A stretch of DNA of 64,000 nucleotides from Pseudomonadota bacterium (lineage in GTDB: Bacteria > Pseudomonadota > Gammaproteobacteria > Burkholderiales > Nitrosomonadaceae), in NCBI GenBank assembly GCA_018240285.1, contig JAFEGA010000015.1, forward strand, positions 42,499-106,498, written 5' to 3'. Position numbers and translations under genes: made by a program. Of the stretch, positions 55,727 to 64,000 are shown in pieces. Below the pieces are notes generated by a model that worked only from the letters and a program-made list of their open reading frames with translations, ran no database searches and had not been told where the DNA came from. Positions within the stretch are counted from its first letter, which is position 1; each line of letters opens with the position of its first letter.

Positions 55727-58585
55727 ATGCAGCTCGCGACAGAACAAACTCACCCCAAACCGGTTTCCGGCAGTCAAAATTTTATCGATACACCCGCGCA
55801 GAATTCCCGTTTTTCCCAGCATAAAGTCATCCGCCGCAACGGTGCGGTAGTGTCGTTCGAGCCGGGCAAGATTTCAGTGGCGATGACCAAGGCGTTTATC
55901 GCCGTCGATGGCGGGCAGGGCGCGGCGTCGGTGCGGGTGCGCGAAGTGGTGGCTGGGCTGACCACCGATGTGGTGAATGCATTGCTGCGCCGCCAGCCGG
56001 ACGGCGGCACGTTCCACATCGAAGACATTCAAGATCAGGTCGAACTGGCGTTGATGCGTTCGGGGCAGCACGACGTGGCGCGTGCGTACGTGTTGTACCG
56101 CGAAGCGCGGGCGCGTGAACGCGCCAAGCTGAAGCAAAGCGCCGAAGCGGTGGCGGAAACATTGACCGTGACCGACAACGGCCAGCGCGTGCCACTCAAT
56201 ATCGCCAAATTATCCGCGTTGATCGAATCCTCCTGCGCCGGTCTCGGCAACACCGTCGACCCGTCGCTGATTCTGAAAGCAACCTTGAAAGATTTATACG
56301 ACGGTGTGTCGCTCGACGAAGTGCGCAAATCCGTCGTGTTGTCGGCACGCGTGCTGATCGAGAAAGACCCAGCGTACAGCTACGTCACCGCGCGTTTGTT
56401 ATTGAACAACGTGCGTCACGAAGTGCTGGGCGAGGAAGTGACGCAACAGGCGATGCACGCGCAGTATCAGGAATACTTCCCGGTGTTTATCAAACGCGGC
56501 ATCGAAGCCGAATTGCTCGATCCACGCCTGGCGCAATTCGACCTGAAGCGCCTGGCCGAAGCGCTGGACGCGGACCGCGATTTGCAATTCGATTATCTCG
56601 GTTTGCAAACGCTGTACGACCGCTATTTTCTGCATATCAAGGAACGCCGTATCGAATTGCCGCAAGCGTTCTTCATGCGCGTGGCGATGGGACTGGCGTT
56701 GAACGAGATCGACCGCGAAGCGCGCGCCATCGAGTTTTATCAGGTGCTGTCGAGTTTCGATTTCATGAGCTCGACGCCGACCTTGTTCAATTCCGGTACT
56801 TGCCGTTCGCAATTGTCGTCGTGCTACCTGACCACCGTGCCGGACGATCTCGACGGCATTTACGAAGCGATCAAGGAAAACGCCTTGCTGGCCAAATACG
56901 CCGGCGGCCTGGGCAACGACTGGACGCCGGTGCGGGCGATGGGCGCGCGCATCAAAGGCACCAACGGCAAATCGCAAGGCGTGGTGCCGTTCCTGAAAGT
57001 GGTGTCCGATACCGCCGTGGCGGTCAATCAAGGCGGCAAGCGCAAGGGCGCGGTGTGCGCGTACCTGGAATGCTGGCACCTGGATATCGAGGAATTCCTG
57101 GAACTGCGCAAGAATACCGGTGACGACCGCCGCCGCACACACGACATGAACACCGCGACATGGATTCCCGATTTGTTCATGAAGCGCGTGATGGACGGCA
57201 GCGATTGGACGTTGTTCTCGCCATCGGATACGCCCGATTTGCACGAAAAATTCGGCCAGCAGTTCGAGCAAGCGTATCTCGGTTACGAAGCGAAAATCGA
57301 ACGCGGCGAACTGACGCTGTACAAAAAAATTCCGGCGGTGCAATTGTGGCGCAAGATGCTGAGCATGCTGTTTGAAACCGGCCATCCGTGGATCACGTTC
57401 AAGGATCCGTGCAATGTGCGTTCGCCGCAGAACCATATCGGCGTGGTGCATAGTTCGAATCTGTGCACCGAAATCACGCTGAACACCAACGACAAGGAAA
57501 TCGCCGTGTGCAACTTGGGTTCGGTCAATCTGCTCGCGCATCTGAAAGACGGCGCGCTCGATCTGGACAAACTGAAACGCACCGTGCGCATTGCCATGCG
57601 CATGCTCGACAACGTCATCGACATCAATTTCTACGCCGTCGCCAAAGCGCGCAACGCCAACCTGAAACACCGTCCGGTCGGTCTGGGCATCATGGGATTC
57701 CAGGATTGCCTGCATCAACTGGGCATTCCGTACAGCTCGCAAGAAGCGGTGGAATTTGCTGACCGTTCGATGGAAGCGGTGGCGTATCACGCCTACTGGG
57801 CGTCGACCGAGCTGGCGCAAGAGCGCGGTTGCTACAGCAGCTACAAAGGCAGCTTGTGGGATCGCGGCATTCTGCCGCACGACACGCTGGAAGTGCTGCG
57901 CCAGGAGCGCGGCGGCTTTGTCGAAGCCGATTTGTCCGCGACGCTCGATTGGGACGCGTTGCGTGCGCGCATCCAGCAATACGGCATGCGCAATTCCAAC
58001 TGCCTGGCGATTGCGCCGACCGCGACGATTTCTAACATCGTCGGCGTGTCTGCCAGTATCGAGCCGACCTATCAGAATCTGTACGTCAAGTCGAATCTGT
58101 CCGGCGAGTTCACCATTGCCAACAAATCGCTGGTCAACGATCTGAAAAAACTCAATCTGTGGGATGAAGTGATGATCGCCGACCTGAAATACTTCGACGG
58201 CGCGATCAGCAAAATCGATCGCATTCCGGACAATATCCGCACGCTGTACGCCACCGCGTTCGAGATGGATCCGCGCTGGCTGATCGAAGCAGGCGCGCGG
58301 CGGCAGAAATGGATCGACCAATCGCAATCGCTGAATATTTACATGGGCGGGGTTTCCGGCAAGAAACTGGATGAAACCTACAAGCTGGCGTGGTTGCGTG
58401 GTCTTAAAACCACGTATTACCTCCGTTCGATGGGCGCGACGGCAGCGGAAAAATCCACGGTGCGCGCCGGTTCGCTGAACGCGGTGCCGTCCGATGGCGG
58501 TGTGGTCAAAGCCGCAGTGGAAGTATCCACGGTGGAAATCAAATACTGCGCCATTGACGATGAGAGCTGCGAATCCTGCCAATAA
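55727..58585 (+). CDS. nrdA: Class I ribonucleotide reductase, alpha subunit
   Basis: Reduces ribonucleotides to deoxyribonucleotides. The 952-residue protein begins after an AGGAGG site, with an ATP-cone regulatory domain (about 30-130) and a second cone-like region (about 145-225). The barrel holds the active-site cysteines: GTCRSQLSSCYLT, SSNLCTEI (Asn-Cys-Glu triad) and CNLGSVNL; the radical-transfer tyrosine pair is in TTYYLRSMGA and the redox tail ends CAIDDESCESCQ. It is followed by nrdB after 36 bases. Confidence 0.97.
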   Translation: MQLATEQTHPKPVSGSQNFIDTPAQNSRFSQHKVIRRNGAVVSFEPGKISVAMTKAFIAVDGGQGAASVRVREVVAGLTTDVVNALLRRQPDGGTFHIEDIQDQVELALMRSGQHDVARAYVLYREARARERAKLKQSAEAVAETLTVTDNGQRVPLNIAKLSALIESSCAGLGNTVDPSLILKATLKDLYDGVSLDEVRKSVVLSARVLIEKDPAYSYVTARLLLNNVRHEVLGEEVTQQAMHAQYQEYFPVFIKRGIEAELLDPRLAQFDLKRLAEALDADRDLQFDYLGLQTLYDRYFLHIKERRIELPQAFFMRVAMGLALNEIDREARAIEFYQVLSSFDFMSSTPTLFNSGTCRSQLSSCYLTTVPDDLDGIYEAIKENALLAKYAGGLGNDWTPVRAMGARIKGTNGKSQGVVPFLKVVSDTAVAVNQGGKRKGAVCAYLECWHLDIEEFLELRKNTGDDRRRTHDMNTATWIPDLFMKRVMDGSDWTLFSPSDTPDLHEKFGQQFEQAYLGYEAKIERGELTLYKKIPAVQLWRKMLSMLFETGHPWITFKDPCNVRSPQNHIGVVHSSNLCTEITLNTNDKEIAVCNLGSVNLLAHLKDGALDLDKLKRTVRIAMRMLDNVIDINFYAVAKARNANLKHRPVGLGIMGFQDCLHQLGIPYSSQEAVEFADRSMEAVAYHAYWASTELAQERGCYSSYKGSLWDRGILPHDTLEVLRQERGGFVEADLSATLDWDALRARIQQYGMRNSNCLAIAPTATISNIVGVSASIEPTYQNLYVKSNLSGEFTIANKSLVNDLKKLNLWDEVMIADLKYFDGAISKIDRIPDNIRTLYATAFEMDPRWLIEAGARRQKWIDQSQSLNIYMGGVSGKKLDETYKLAWLRGLKTTYYLRSMGATAAEKSTVRAGSLNAVPSDGGVVKAAVEVSTVEIKYCAIDDESCESCQ

Positions 58586-58621
58586 CCTGCCCGAATTAAT
58601 GAGAATAACGAGGAGTGAAGA

Positions 58622-59821
58622 ATGCTGACATTTGAAGATGAACCGCAACAACCGCAAACACCGCCGGTCAACGCCATGCCGCGTACCGCATTGCACGATT
58701 TTGAATTGCCGCTGGCAACACCGGCGCAGGATGACCGCGATCACAGCGCCGCCAGCCTCCCAACAGGTGCGGAAGGCGCGCAAGACGTGGCGGGCAGCGC
58801 GAACCGCCGCATCTCAGTCGAGGACAAATCCATCATCAACTGCAAAGCGGACGTCAATCAACTGGTGCCGTTCAAGTACAAATGGGCCTGGGATAAATAC
58901 CTCGGCGCTTGCGCCAACCACTGGATGCCGCAGGAAATCAGCATGAGCCGCGACATCGCGCTGTGGAAAGATCCGAACGGTCTGACCGAGGACGAACGCC
59001 GCCTGGTCAAGCGCAATCTCGGCTTTTTCGTCACCGCCGACTCATTGGCGGCGAACAACATCGTGCTCGGCACCTACCGCCACATTACCAACCCGGAATG
59101 CCGCCAGTATCTGCTGCGTCAGGCGTTCGAGGAAGCGATTCATACCCACGCGTATCAATACATCGTCGAATCGCTGGGCCTGGACGAAGGCGAAATCTTC
59201 AACGCCTACCATGAAGTCCCGTCGATCCGAGACAAGGACGAGTTTCTGATTCCATTCATCGACACGCTGACCAATCCCAACTTCAGAACCGGCACCTTGG
59301 AAACCGATCAGCAACTGCTGAAAAGCCTGATCGTGTTCGCCTGCATCATGGAAGGCTTGTTCTTCTACGTCGGCTTCACGCAAATCCTGGCTTTGGGGCG
59401 GCAAAACAAAATGACCGGCGCGGCGGAGCAATACCAATACATCCTGCGCGACGAATCGATGCACTGCAATTTCGGCATCGACGTGATCAACCAGATCAAG
59501 ATGGAAAATCCGCACCTGTGGACCAAAGCGTTCCGCGATGAAATCAGCGCGCTGATGCAAAAAGCCGTGGCGCTGGAATACCGCTACGCCGAAGACACCA
59601 TGCCGCGCGGCGTGCTCGGCATGAACGCGCCGATGTTCAAAGAATACCTGCGCTACATCGCCAACCGCCGCTGCCAGCAAATCGGCCTGGATGCACTGTA
59701 CCCGAACGCCAACAACCCGTTCCCGTGGATGTCGGAAATGATCGATTTGAAGAAAGAAAAGAATTTCTTCGAAACGCGCGTGACGGAGTATCAAACCGGG
59801 GGGGCGTTGAGTTGGGATTGA
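58622..59821 (+). CDS. nrdB: Class I ribonucleotide reductase, beta subunit
   Basis: Di-iron subunit of 399 residues that generates the tyrosyl radical. The metal and radical motif [17 protein letters not shown] keeps the order E-x2-H-x3-Y of class Ia; [10 protein letters not shown] and [12 protein letters not shown] supply the other ligands. A non-conserved polar N-terminal stretch of about 75 residues precedes the fold. A GAGGAG site lies before the ATG. Class Ia chemistry fits aerobic growth. Confidence 0.97.
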   Translation: MLTFEDEPQQPQTPPVNAMPRTALHDFELPLATPAQDDRDHSAASLPTGAEGAQDVAGSANRRISVEDKSIINCKADVNQLVPFKYKWAWDKYLGACANHWMPQEISMSRDIALWKDPNGLTEDERRLVKRNLGFFVTADSLAANNIVLGTYRHITNPECRQYLLRQAFEEAIHTHAYQYIVESLGLDEGEIFNAYHEVPSIRDKDEFLIPFIDTLTNPNFRTGTLETDQQLLKSLIVFACIMEGLFFYVGFTQILALGRQNKMTGAAEQYQYILRDESMHCNFGIDVINQIKMENPHLWTKAFRDEISALMQKAVALEYRYAEDTMPRGVLGMNAPMFKEYLRYIANRRCQQIGLDALYPNANNPFPWMSEMIDLKKEKNFFETRVTEYQTGGALSWD

Positions 59822-59908
59822 GGGTTGCTGAATGATTGCTGCCGATTCAGCTCATGAGACATTTTTTGTCGTATATATTACATTGGGTGTTCAAAAGAAC
59901 GAAGCAAC

Positions 59909-60142
59909 ATGCATAAAACGATTTCGGTAATTGGCTGGTTAGTAACAGTCCTTTGCCTCACCGCTTGCGATCCAAATTCGAAGCCCGCTTACGGCGAATC
60001 AACTGGGTTGCCGTCTAATTGTCGCGCTTATGTTCAGGTCGCGGTGGATGCCTATCGCAACAAGGAATATACGGCTGATGAAACTATGGCCGGGTTGGAA
60101 CGCAATTGCGGAGAGAATGGTCGTCTATGGGGTCAGAAATAG
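59909..60142 (+). CDS. Small lipoprotein of unknown function, possible cassette gene
   Basis: A 77-residue protein with a signal peptide and lipobox CLTAC (Cys about 20), then a short mature part with two Cys (SNCRAYV and RNCGEN) and an acidic helix (KEYTADETMAGLE). I do not recognise a characterised family. The next gene begins directly after its stop codon, so the two are coupled. It sits between nrdB and an attC-like site, in sequence that is more AT-rich than the flanking core genes. Confidence 0.7.
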   Translation: MHKTISVIGWLVTVLCLTACDPNSKPAYGESTGLPSNCRAYVQVAVDAYRNKEYTADETMAGLERNCGENGRLWGQK

Positions 60143-60553
60143 ATGGCCGGGGCGGATCGTGGCATGAAGCTCTTGAAATACATTGTGGCATTTTTAGTTG
60201 CGGCAATCGGATTATTTCTATTTGTTGCTAATTTTTCTGCAGTGGAAACACGCTTTCAGTGTACCGGTAAAATTTCATCTCAAGGAAAGTCACAGCACGC
60301 CATCATATACATGAAATTGCATGAATACAGGTGGTGGGTAGGTTTCTGGAGTGACTCCGATGGTTCTGTATGGTTAGAAGTCCCGAATAGTTCGCTTGAG
60401 TATTTCGAACGCGTTATTGAGGTCGGAGATCAACTTCAAATTTATGATTATCAAAAAAATCCTAAGGGATATTTTTCTAACCTAAGCAAGACGTTGGCCG
60501 TCACTACTTCTGTCTGGTCATTTGACGGTACTTGTAATAAGGTCAAGAAATGA
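60143..60553 (+). CDS. Membrane-anchored protein of unknown function, possible cassette gene
   Basis: A 136-residue protein starting directly after the preceding stop (ATG 60143; a second in-frame ATG at 60164, MKLLKYIVAF, is more natural). One N-terminal helix (IVAFLVAAIGLFLFVANFS) leads to an exported domain with two Cys (RFQCTGK and DGTCNK) and a WWVGFWSDSDGSVW core. No family recognised. An attC-like palindrome starts at its stop codon. Confidence 0.7.
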   Translation: MAGADRGMKLLKYIVAFLVAAIGLFLFVANFSAVETRFQCTGKISSQGKSQHAIIYMKLHEYRWWVGFWSDSDGSVWLEVPNSSLEYFERVIEVGDQLQIYDYQKNPKGYFSNLSKTLAVTTSVWSFDGTCNKVKK

Positions 60554-60625
60554 TGCCAGCAAGTCACTCCAGCGGACCGTCAAGAACTAAGTTTTTTTGT
60601 CGTCCGCTGAATTCTAACGTCAGGT
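60554..60625 (+). repeat. Degenerate attC-like recombination site
   Basis: A 72-base palindromic spacer with an exact 8-bp stem, CAGCGGAC (60570-60577) and GTCCGCTG (60602-60609). The outer parts, GCCAGCAAGTCACTC on the left and CTAACGTCAGGT on the right, resemble attC R''/L'' and L'/R' boxes with one or two changes from RYYYAAC and GTTRRRY. It directly separates two small genes. Confidence 0.55.
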
Positions 60626-60632
60626 GTCAAGA

Positions 60633-61163
60633 ATGGTTTCGGTGCGGCTAATAAAGTTCGATGCAATAAAGGCACAGCTGGATGCCGCTATTGAGTTGTT
60701 CTTCAAGTCGGACAATGTTGTCGCCACACACACGCTTGCTGCTGCGTACAATGCACTGAAAGACATCGCAAAGTGCGAAGGCGCTGCACATCCATTTATT
60801 AAGACCAAGTACATCCCATCGTTGCCCGAAGCCGCGCGAAATCGGATGTTTAAACAAGTCAATGAGCCGGAAAATTTCTTCAAGCATGCAGACCGTGATC
60901 CTTCGGATGAAATTCTGTTCAACCCAGACTTAACTGAATTGCTCTTAATCGACGCATGCGCATATTTTCGAGAATCCGATATCGAAAAACCACGGCACTA
61001 TTACGCGCTCTTGATCTGGACTGGGAAGACGAAAGACGAGATTCCCAATAACAGCAACCTTCGGCTATTAATGGATGTATTTAGAGACGTCCTCAAATCT
61101 AAAGGAAAGCGGGAGTTCTGGGTAATGTACAACCAGCATATTTCTTCCCGCTATGATATCTAA
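60633..61163 (+). CDS. Hypothetical protein, probable integron gene cassette
   Basis: From ATG 60633 (GTG 60624 in frame) a 176-residue soluble protein: FDAIKAQLDAAIELFFKSD, VVATHTLAAAYNALKDIAK, RMFKQVNEPENFFKHAD and LIDACAYFRESDIEKP. It is helical and charged, with no signal peptide. No named family is recognised. It starts about ten bases after one attC-like site and its stop codon lies inside the R'' box of a second, the layout of a cassette gene. Confidence 0.75.
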   Translation: MVSVRLIKFDAIKAQLDAAIELFFKSDNVVATHTLAAAYNALKDIAKCEGAAHPFIKTKYIPSLPEAARNRMFKQVNEPENFFKHADRDPSDEILFNPDLTELLLIDACAYFRESDIEKPRHYYALLIWTGKTKDEIPNNSNLRLLMDVFRDVLKSKGKREFWVMYNQHISSRYDI

Positions 61164-61243
61164 CCTTGTGGTCGACCCGTCTCCTTCGGTCACTGGACGA
61201 TGCATGATGAAACCGCACAGCGCCGGTCACCTCCACGTTATAT
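61158..61243 (+). repeat. attC recombination site
   Basis: Left end ATCTAAC (61158-61164) fits RYYYAAC exactly; right end GTTATAT (61237-61243) fits GTTRRRY with one mismatch. Inner arms GTGGTCGACC (61168-61177) and GGTCACCTCCAC (61225-61236) pair, leaving one extra C unpaired on the left arm, the hallmark of an extrahelical base. The 86-base length is typical. No second R'-to-cassette unit follows before fumC. Confidence 0.72.
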
Positions 61244-61323
61244 ATATGCAATGAATGAAATGTCAAACCAGAATCTTAGTAAACCAGTACCCCAATTTAT
61301 CCAATTTGATGAGGTAAATATTT

Positions 61324-62709
<1,386 letters not shown>

Positions 62710-62715
62710 CGCTTG

Positions 62716-64000
62716 ATGGCTGCTTCTTCCAATACTTCCGAGCCGGTTACGCGGCGCGAGCGCTTTGCGTGGTGCATGTACGACTTCGCCAATTCCGGTT
62801 ATACCACGGTCATTCTGACCGCCATTTTCAACGCTTTTTTTGTCGGCGTGATTGCCGCCGGGCAGGGGAGCGGCGATGCCACGTTGCTGTGGACGTTGGC
62901 GATGGCGGCGGCGAATGGGCTGGTTTTAATCAGCGCACCGGTGGTGGGTGCGATTGCCGATTATTCCGGCGCGAAGAAACGCTTTCTGACCGTGACCACC
63001 ATCGGCTGCGTGGTATTCACGGCTCTGCTGTATTTTGCCGGGCCGGGCGATATCGCGTTGGCGGTTGTTCTGGTTATTCTGGCGACGTTTATGTTCGCCA
63101 GCGGCGAGAATCTGATCGCGGCTTTTCTACCGGAAATCAGCACGCCGCAAACAATCGGGCGACTCTCCGGTTACGGCTGGGCGCTGGGTTATTTGGGCGG
63201 CTTGCTGGCGCTGGTGTTGTGCCTGGCTTATGTCACGTATGCCGAAGCACAAGGCATGGAAGCCGCGCAGTACGTGCCGGTGACCAATCTGATCGTGGCG
63301 GTACTGTTTGCGCTGGCCGCGCTGCCGACATTGCTGTGGTTGCGTGAGCGCGCCACCGTCGCGGAATCGTTCGACAGCGCGCATATCGTGCGGCAAGGGT
63401 TCAGCCGTTTGCGCGCCACGCTGCACCAAGCCCGGTTGCATACCGATTTATTCCGTTTTTTGCTGGCGTTGACCACGTACTATGCCGGCATCCACATCGT
63501 CATCGTGCTGGCGGCGGTGTACGCACAGGAAGTGATGGGATTTAAAACGCAAGATACGATCATTTTGATCATGGTGGTGAACGTGACCGCGGCGATCGGC
63601 GCTTTTCTGTTCGGCCATTTGCAAGACCGCATCGGCTCGCTGCGCTGTATCGCGATCACGCTGCTGATTTGGATTGCGGCGATTGGCTGCGCGTATTTTG
63701 CCGACGATACGGTGTTATTCTGGGTCGCCGCCAATTTGATCGGCACCGCGCTCGGCGGCGCGCAATCGGCGGGCAGGGCGCTGGTCGGGCAATTTACGCC
63801 AGCCGGGCGGCAAGGCGAGTTCTTCGGTTTATGGGGACTGGCGACCAAACTATCCGCGATCATCGGCCCGCTGACGTACGGCGGTATGGTTTACCTGTTC
63901 GCCGGAGATCACCGCTTTGCGTTACTCAGCACCTTGGTGTTTTTTATTCTTGGCCTTGCGATGCTCGCAACCGTCAATGAGAAAAGAGGGCGCGAAATGG
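62716..64000 (+). CDS. UMF1-type MFS transporter (3' end outside window)
   Basis: ATG 62716 opens a frame that runs to the window edge (428 codons seen). RRERFAWCMYDFANSGYTTV is the signature start of the UMF1/Atg22-like MFS family, and at least eleven hydrophobic segments follow, with EISTPQTIGRLSGYGWALGY and FFGLWGLATKLSAIIGP loops. Substrate unknown; amino acid efflux is known for eukaryotic relatives. It begins 6 bases after fumC. Confidence 0.92.
   Translation, partial: MAASSNTSEPVTRRERFAWCMYDFANSGYTTVILTAIFNAFFVGVIAAGQGSGDATLLWTLAMAAANGLVLISAPVVGAIADYSGAKKRFLTVTTIGCVVFTALLYFAGPGDIALAVVLVILATFMFASGENLIAAFLPEISTPQTIGRLSGYGWALGYLGGLLALVLCLAYVTYAEAQGMEAAQYVPVTNLIVAVLFALAALPTLLWLRERATVAESFDSAHIVRQGFSRLRATLHQARLHTDLFRFLLALTTYYAGIHIVIVLAAVYAQEVMGFKTQDTIILIMVVNVTAAIGAFLFGHLQDRIGSLRCIAITLLIWIAAIGCAYFADDTVLFWVAANLIGTALGGAQSAGRALVGQFTPAGRQGEFFGLWGLATKLSAIIGPLTYGGMVYLFAGDHRFALLSTLVFFILGLAMLATVNEKRGREM

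Noticed and set aside
56399..58783. 794-codon open frame on the minus strand opposite nrdA
   Set aside because: It mirrors the nrdA codon pattern, has no ribosome site and encodes an Arg/His/Gln-rich protein typical of antisense shadows.
59827..59851. Hairpin after nrdB as a terminator
   Set aside because: Only a 7-bp stem with an 11-base loop, and the T-run begins about 10 bases later, so it is too weak to call.

Overview
The window is about 64 kb of a Gram-negative chromosome. Gene content points to a betaproteobacterium, most likely Nitrosomonadaceae (Nitrosomonas-like); this is inferred from protein style and gene order, since no rRNA or tRNA gene was seen. Supporting clues are the block ndk-rlmN-pilW-rodZ-ispG-hisS-yfgM-bamB-der, thiS-thiG-trmB, a polar-type flhB-flhA-flhF-flhG-fliA-motC-motD cluster, PEP-CTERM remnants and an oxygen-dependent NrdAB reductase. 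Most of the window is core metabolism with dense coding and short gaps. Layout: 1-3.5 kb (minus strand) holds a MacAB-like export pair, cut by the window edge, and an M48 metalloprotease with a repeat tail (BepA-like). 3.5-6.05 kb is a graveyard: two degraded IS5-family transposases (one with a recognisable terminal repeat next to a TTAA target), the broken 3' ends of two PEP-CTERM protein genes converging on one terminator, a dispersed repeat, one intact small lipoprotein gene, and a 5' stub of an NAD synthetase gene. 6.05-9.7 kb (minus) carries a phosphohexomutase, a CHCC zinc-finger protein, IlvE and GpsA. 9.9-16.1 kb (plus) carries an orphan surface-protein-like module, an alpha/beta hydrolase-OsmC fusion, an S4 RNA-binding protein, a class II aldolase, an HD-GYP protein and an exported haloperoxidase-like protein. 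16.2-20.05 kb (minus) has trmB, thiG, thiS, comM and ubiK. 20.3-23.7 kb (plus) has the AmgK-MurU cell-wall recycling pair, PepP and a small membrane protein; 23.7-26.1 kb (minus) is a penicillin-acylase-family hydrolase. 26.3-35.0 kb is flagellar: export gate, placement GTPase/ATPase, sigma-28 and MotCD stator on plus, and flgM-flgN on minus behind a good sigma-28 promoter, so FliA and its anti-sigma factor sit face to face. 35.2 kb has a 151-bp MITE-like palindromic element. 35.4-46.7 kb (plus) holds EI24/CysZ-like and DUF3025 proteins and the ndk-to-der block. 46.8-55.3 kb has an acyl-CoA synthetase-GNAT fusion, a family 5 uracil-DNA glycosylase, a tautomerase, uvrC, pgsA, a PhoD-like phosphatase (minus) and a YaiI/YqxD protein. 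55.3-59.8 kb is nrdA-nrdB with a near-perfect NrdR box upstream. 59.9-61.25 kb, between nrdB and fumC, is the most unusual stretch: three small genes of unknown function whose spacers fold like integron attC sites, one with paired R''/R' and L''/L' arms and an unpaired bulge base. It looks like a short cassette cluster without an integrase in view. 61.3-64 kb has fumC and a UMF1-type MFS transporter cut by the window end. No CRISPR array, prophage or complete mobile element was found.
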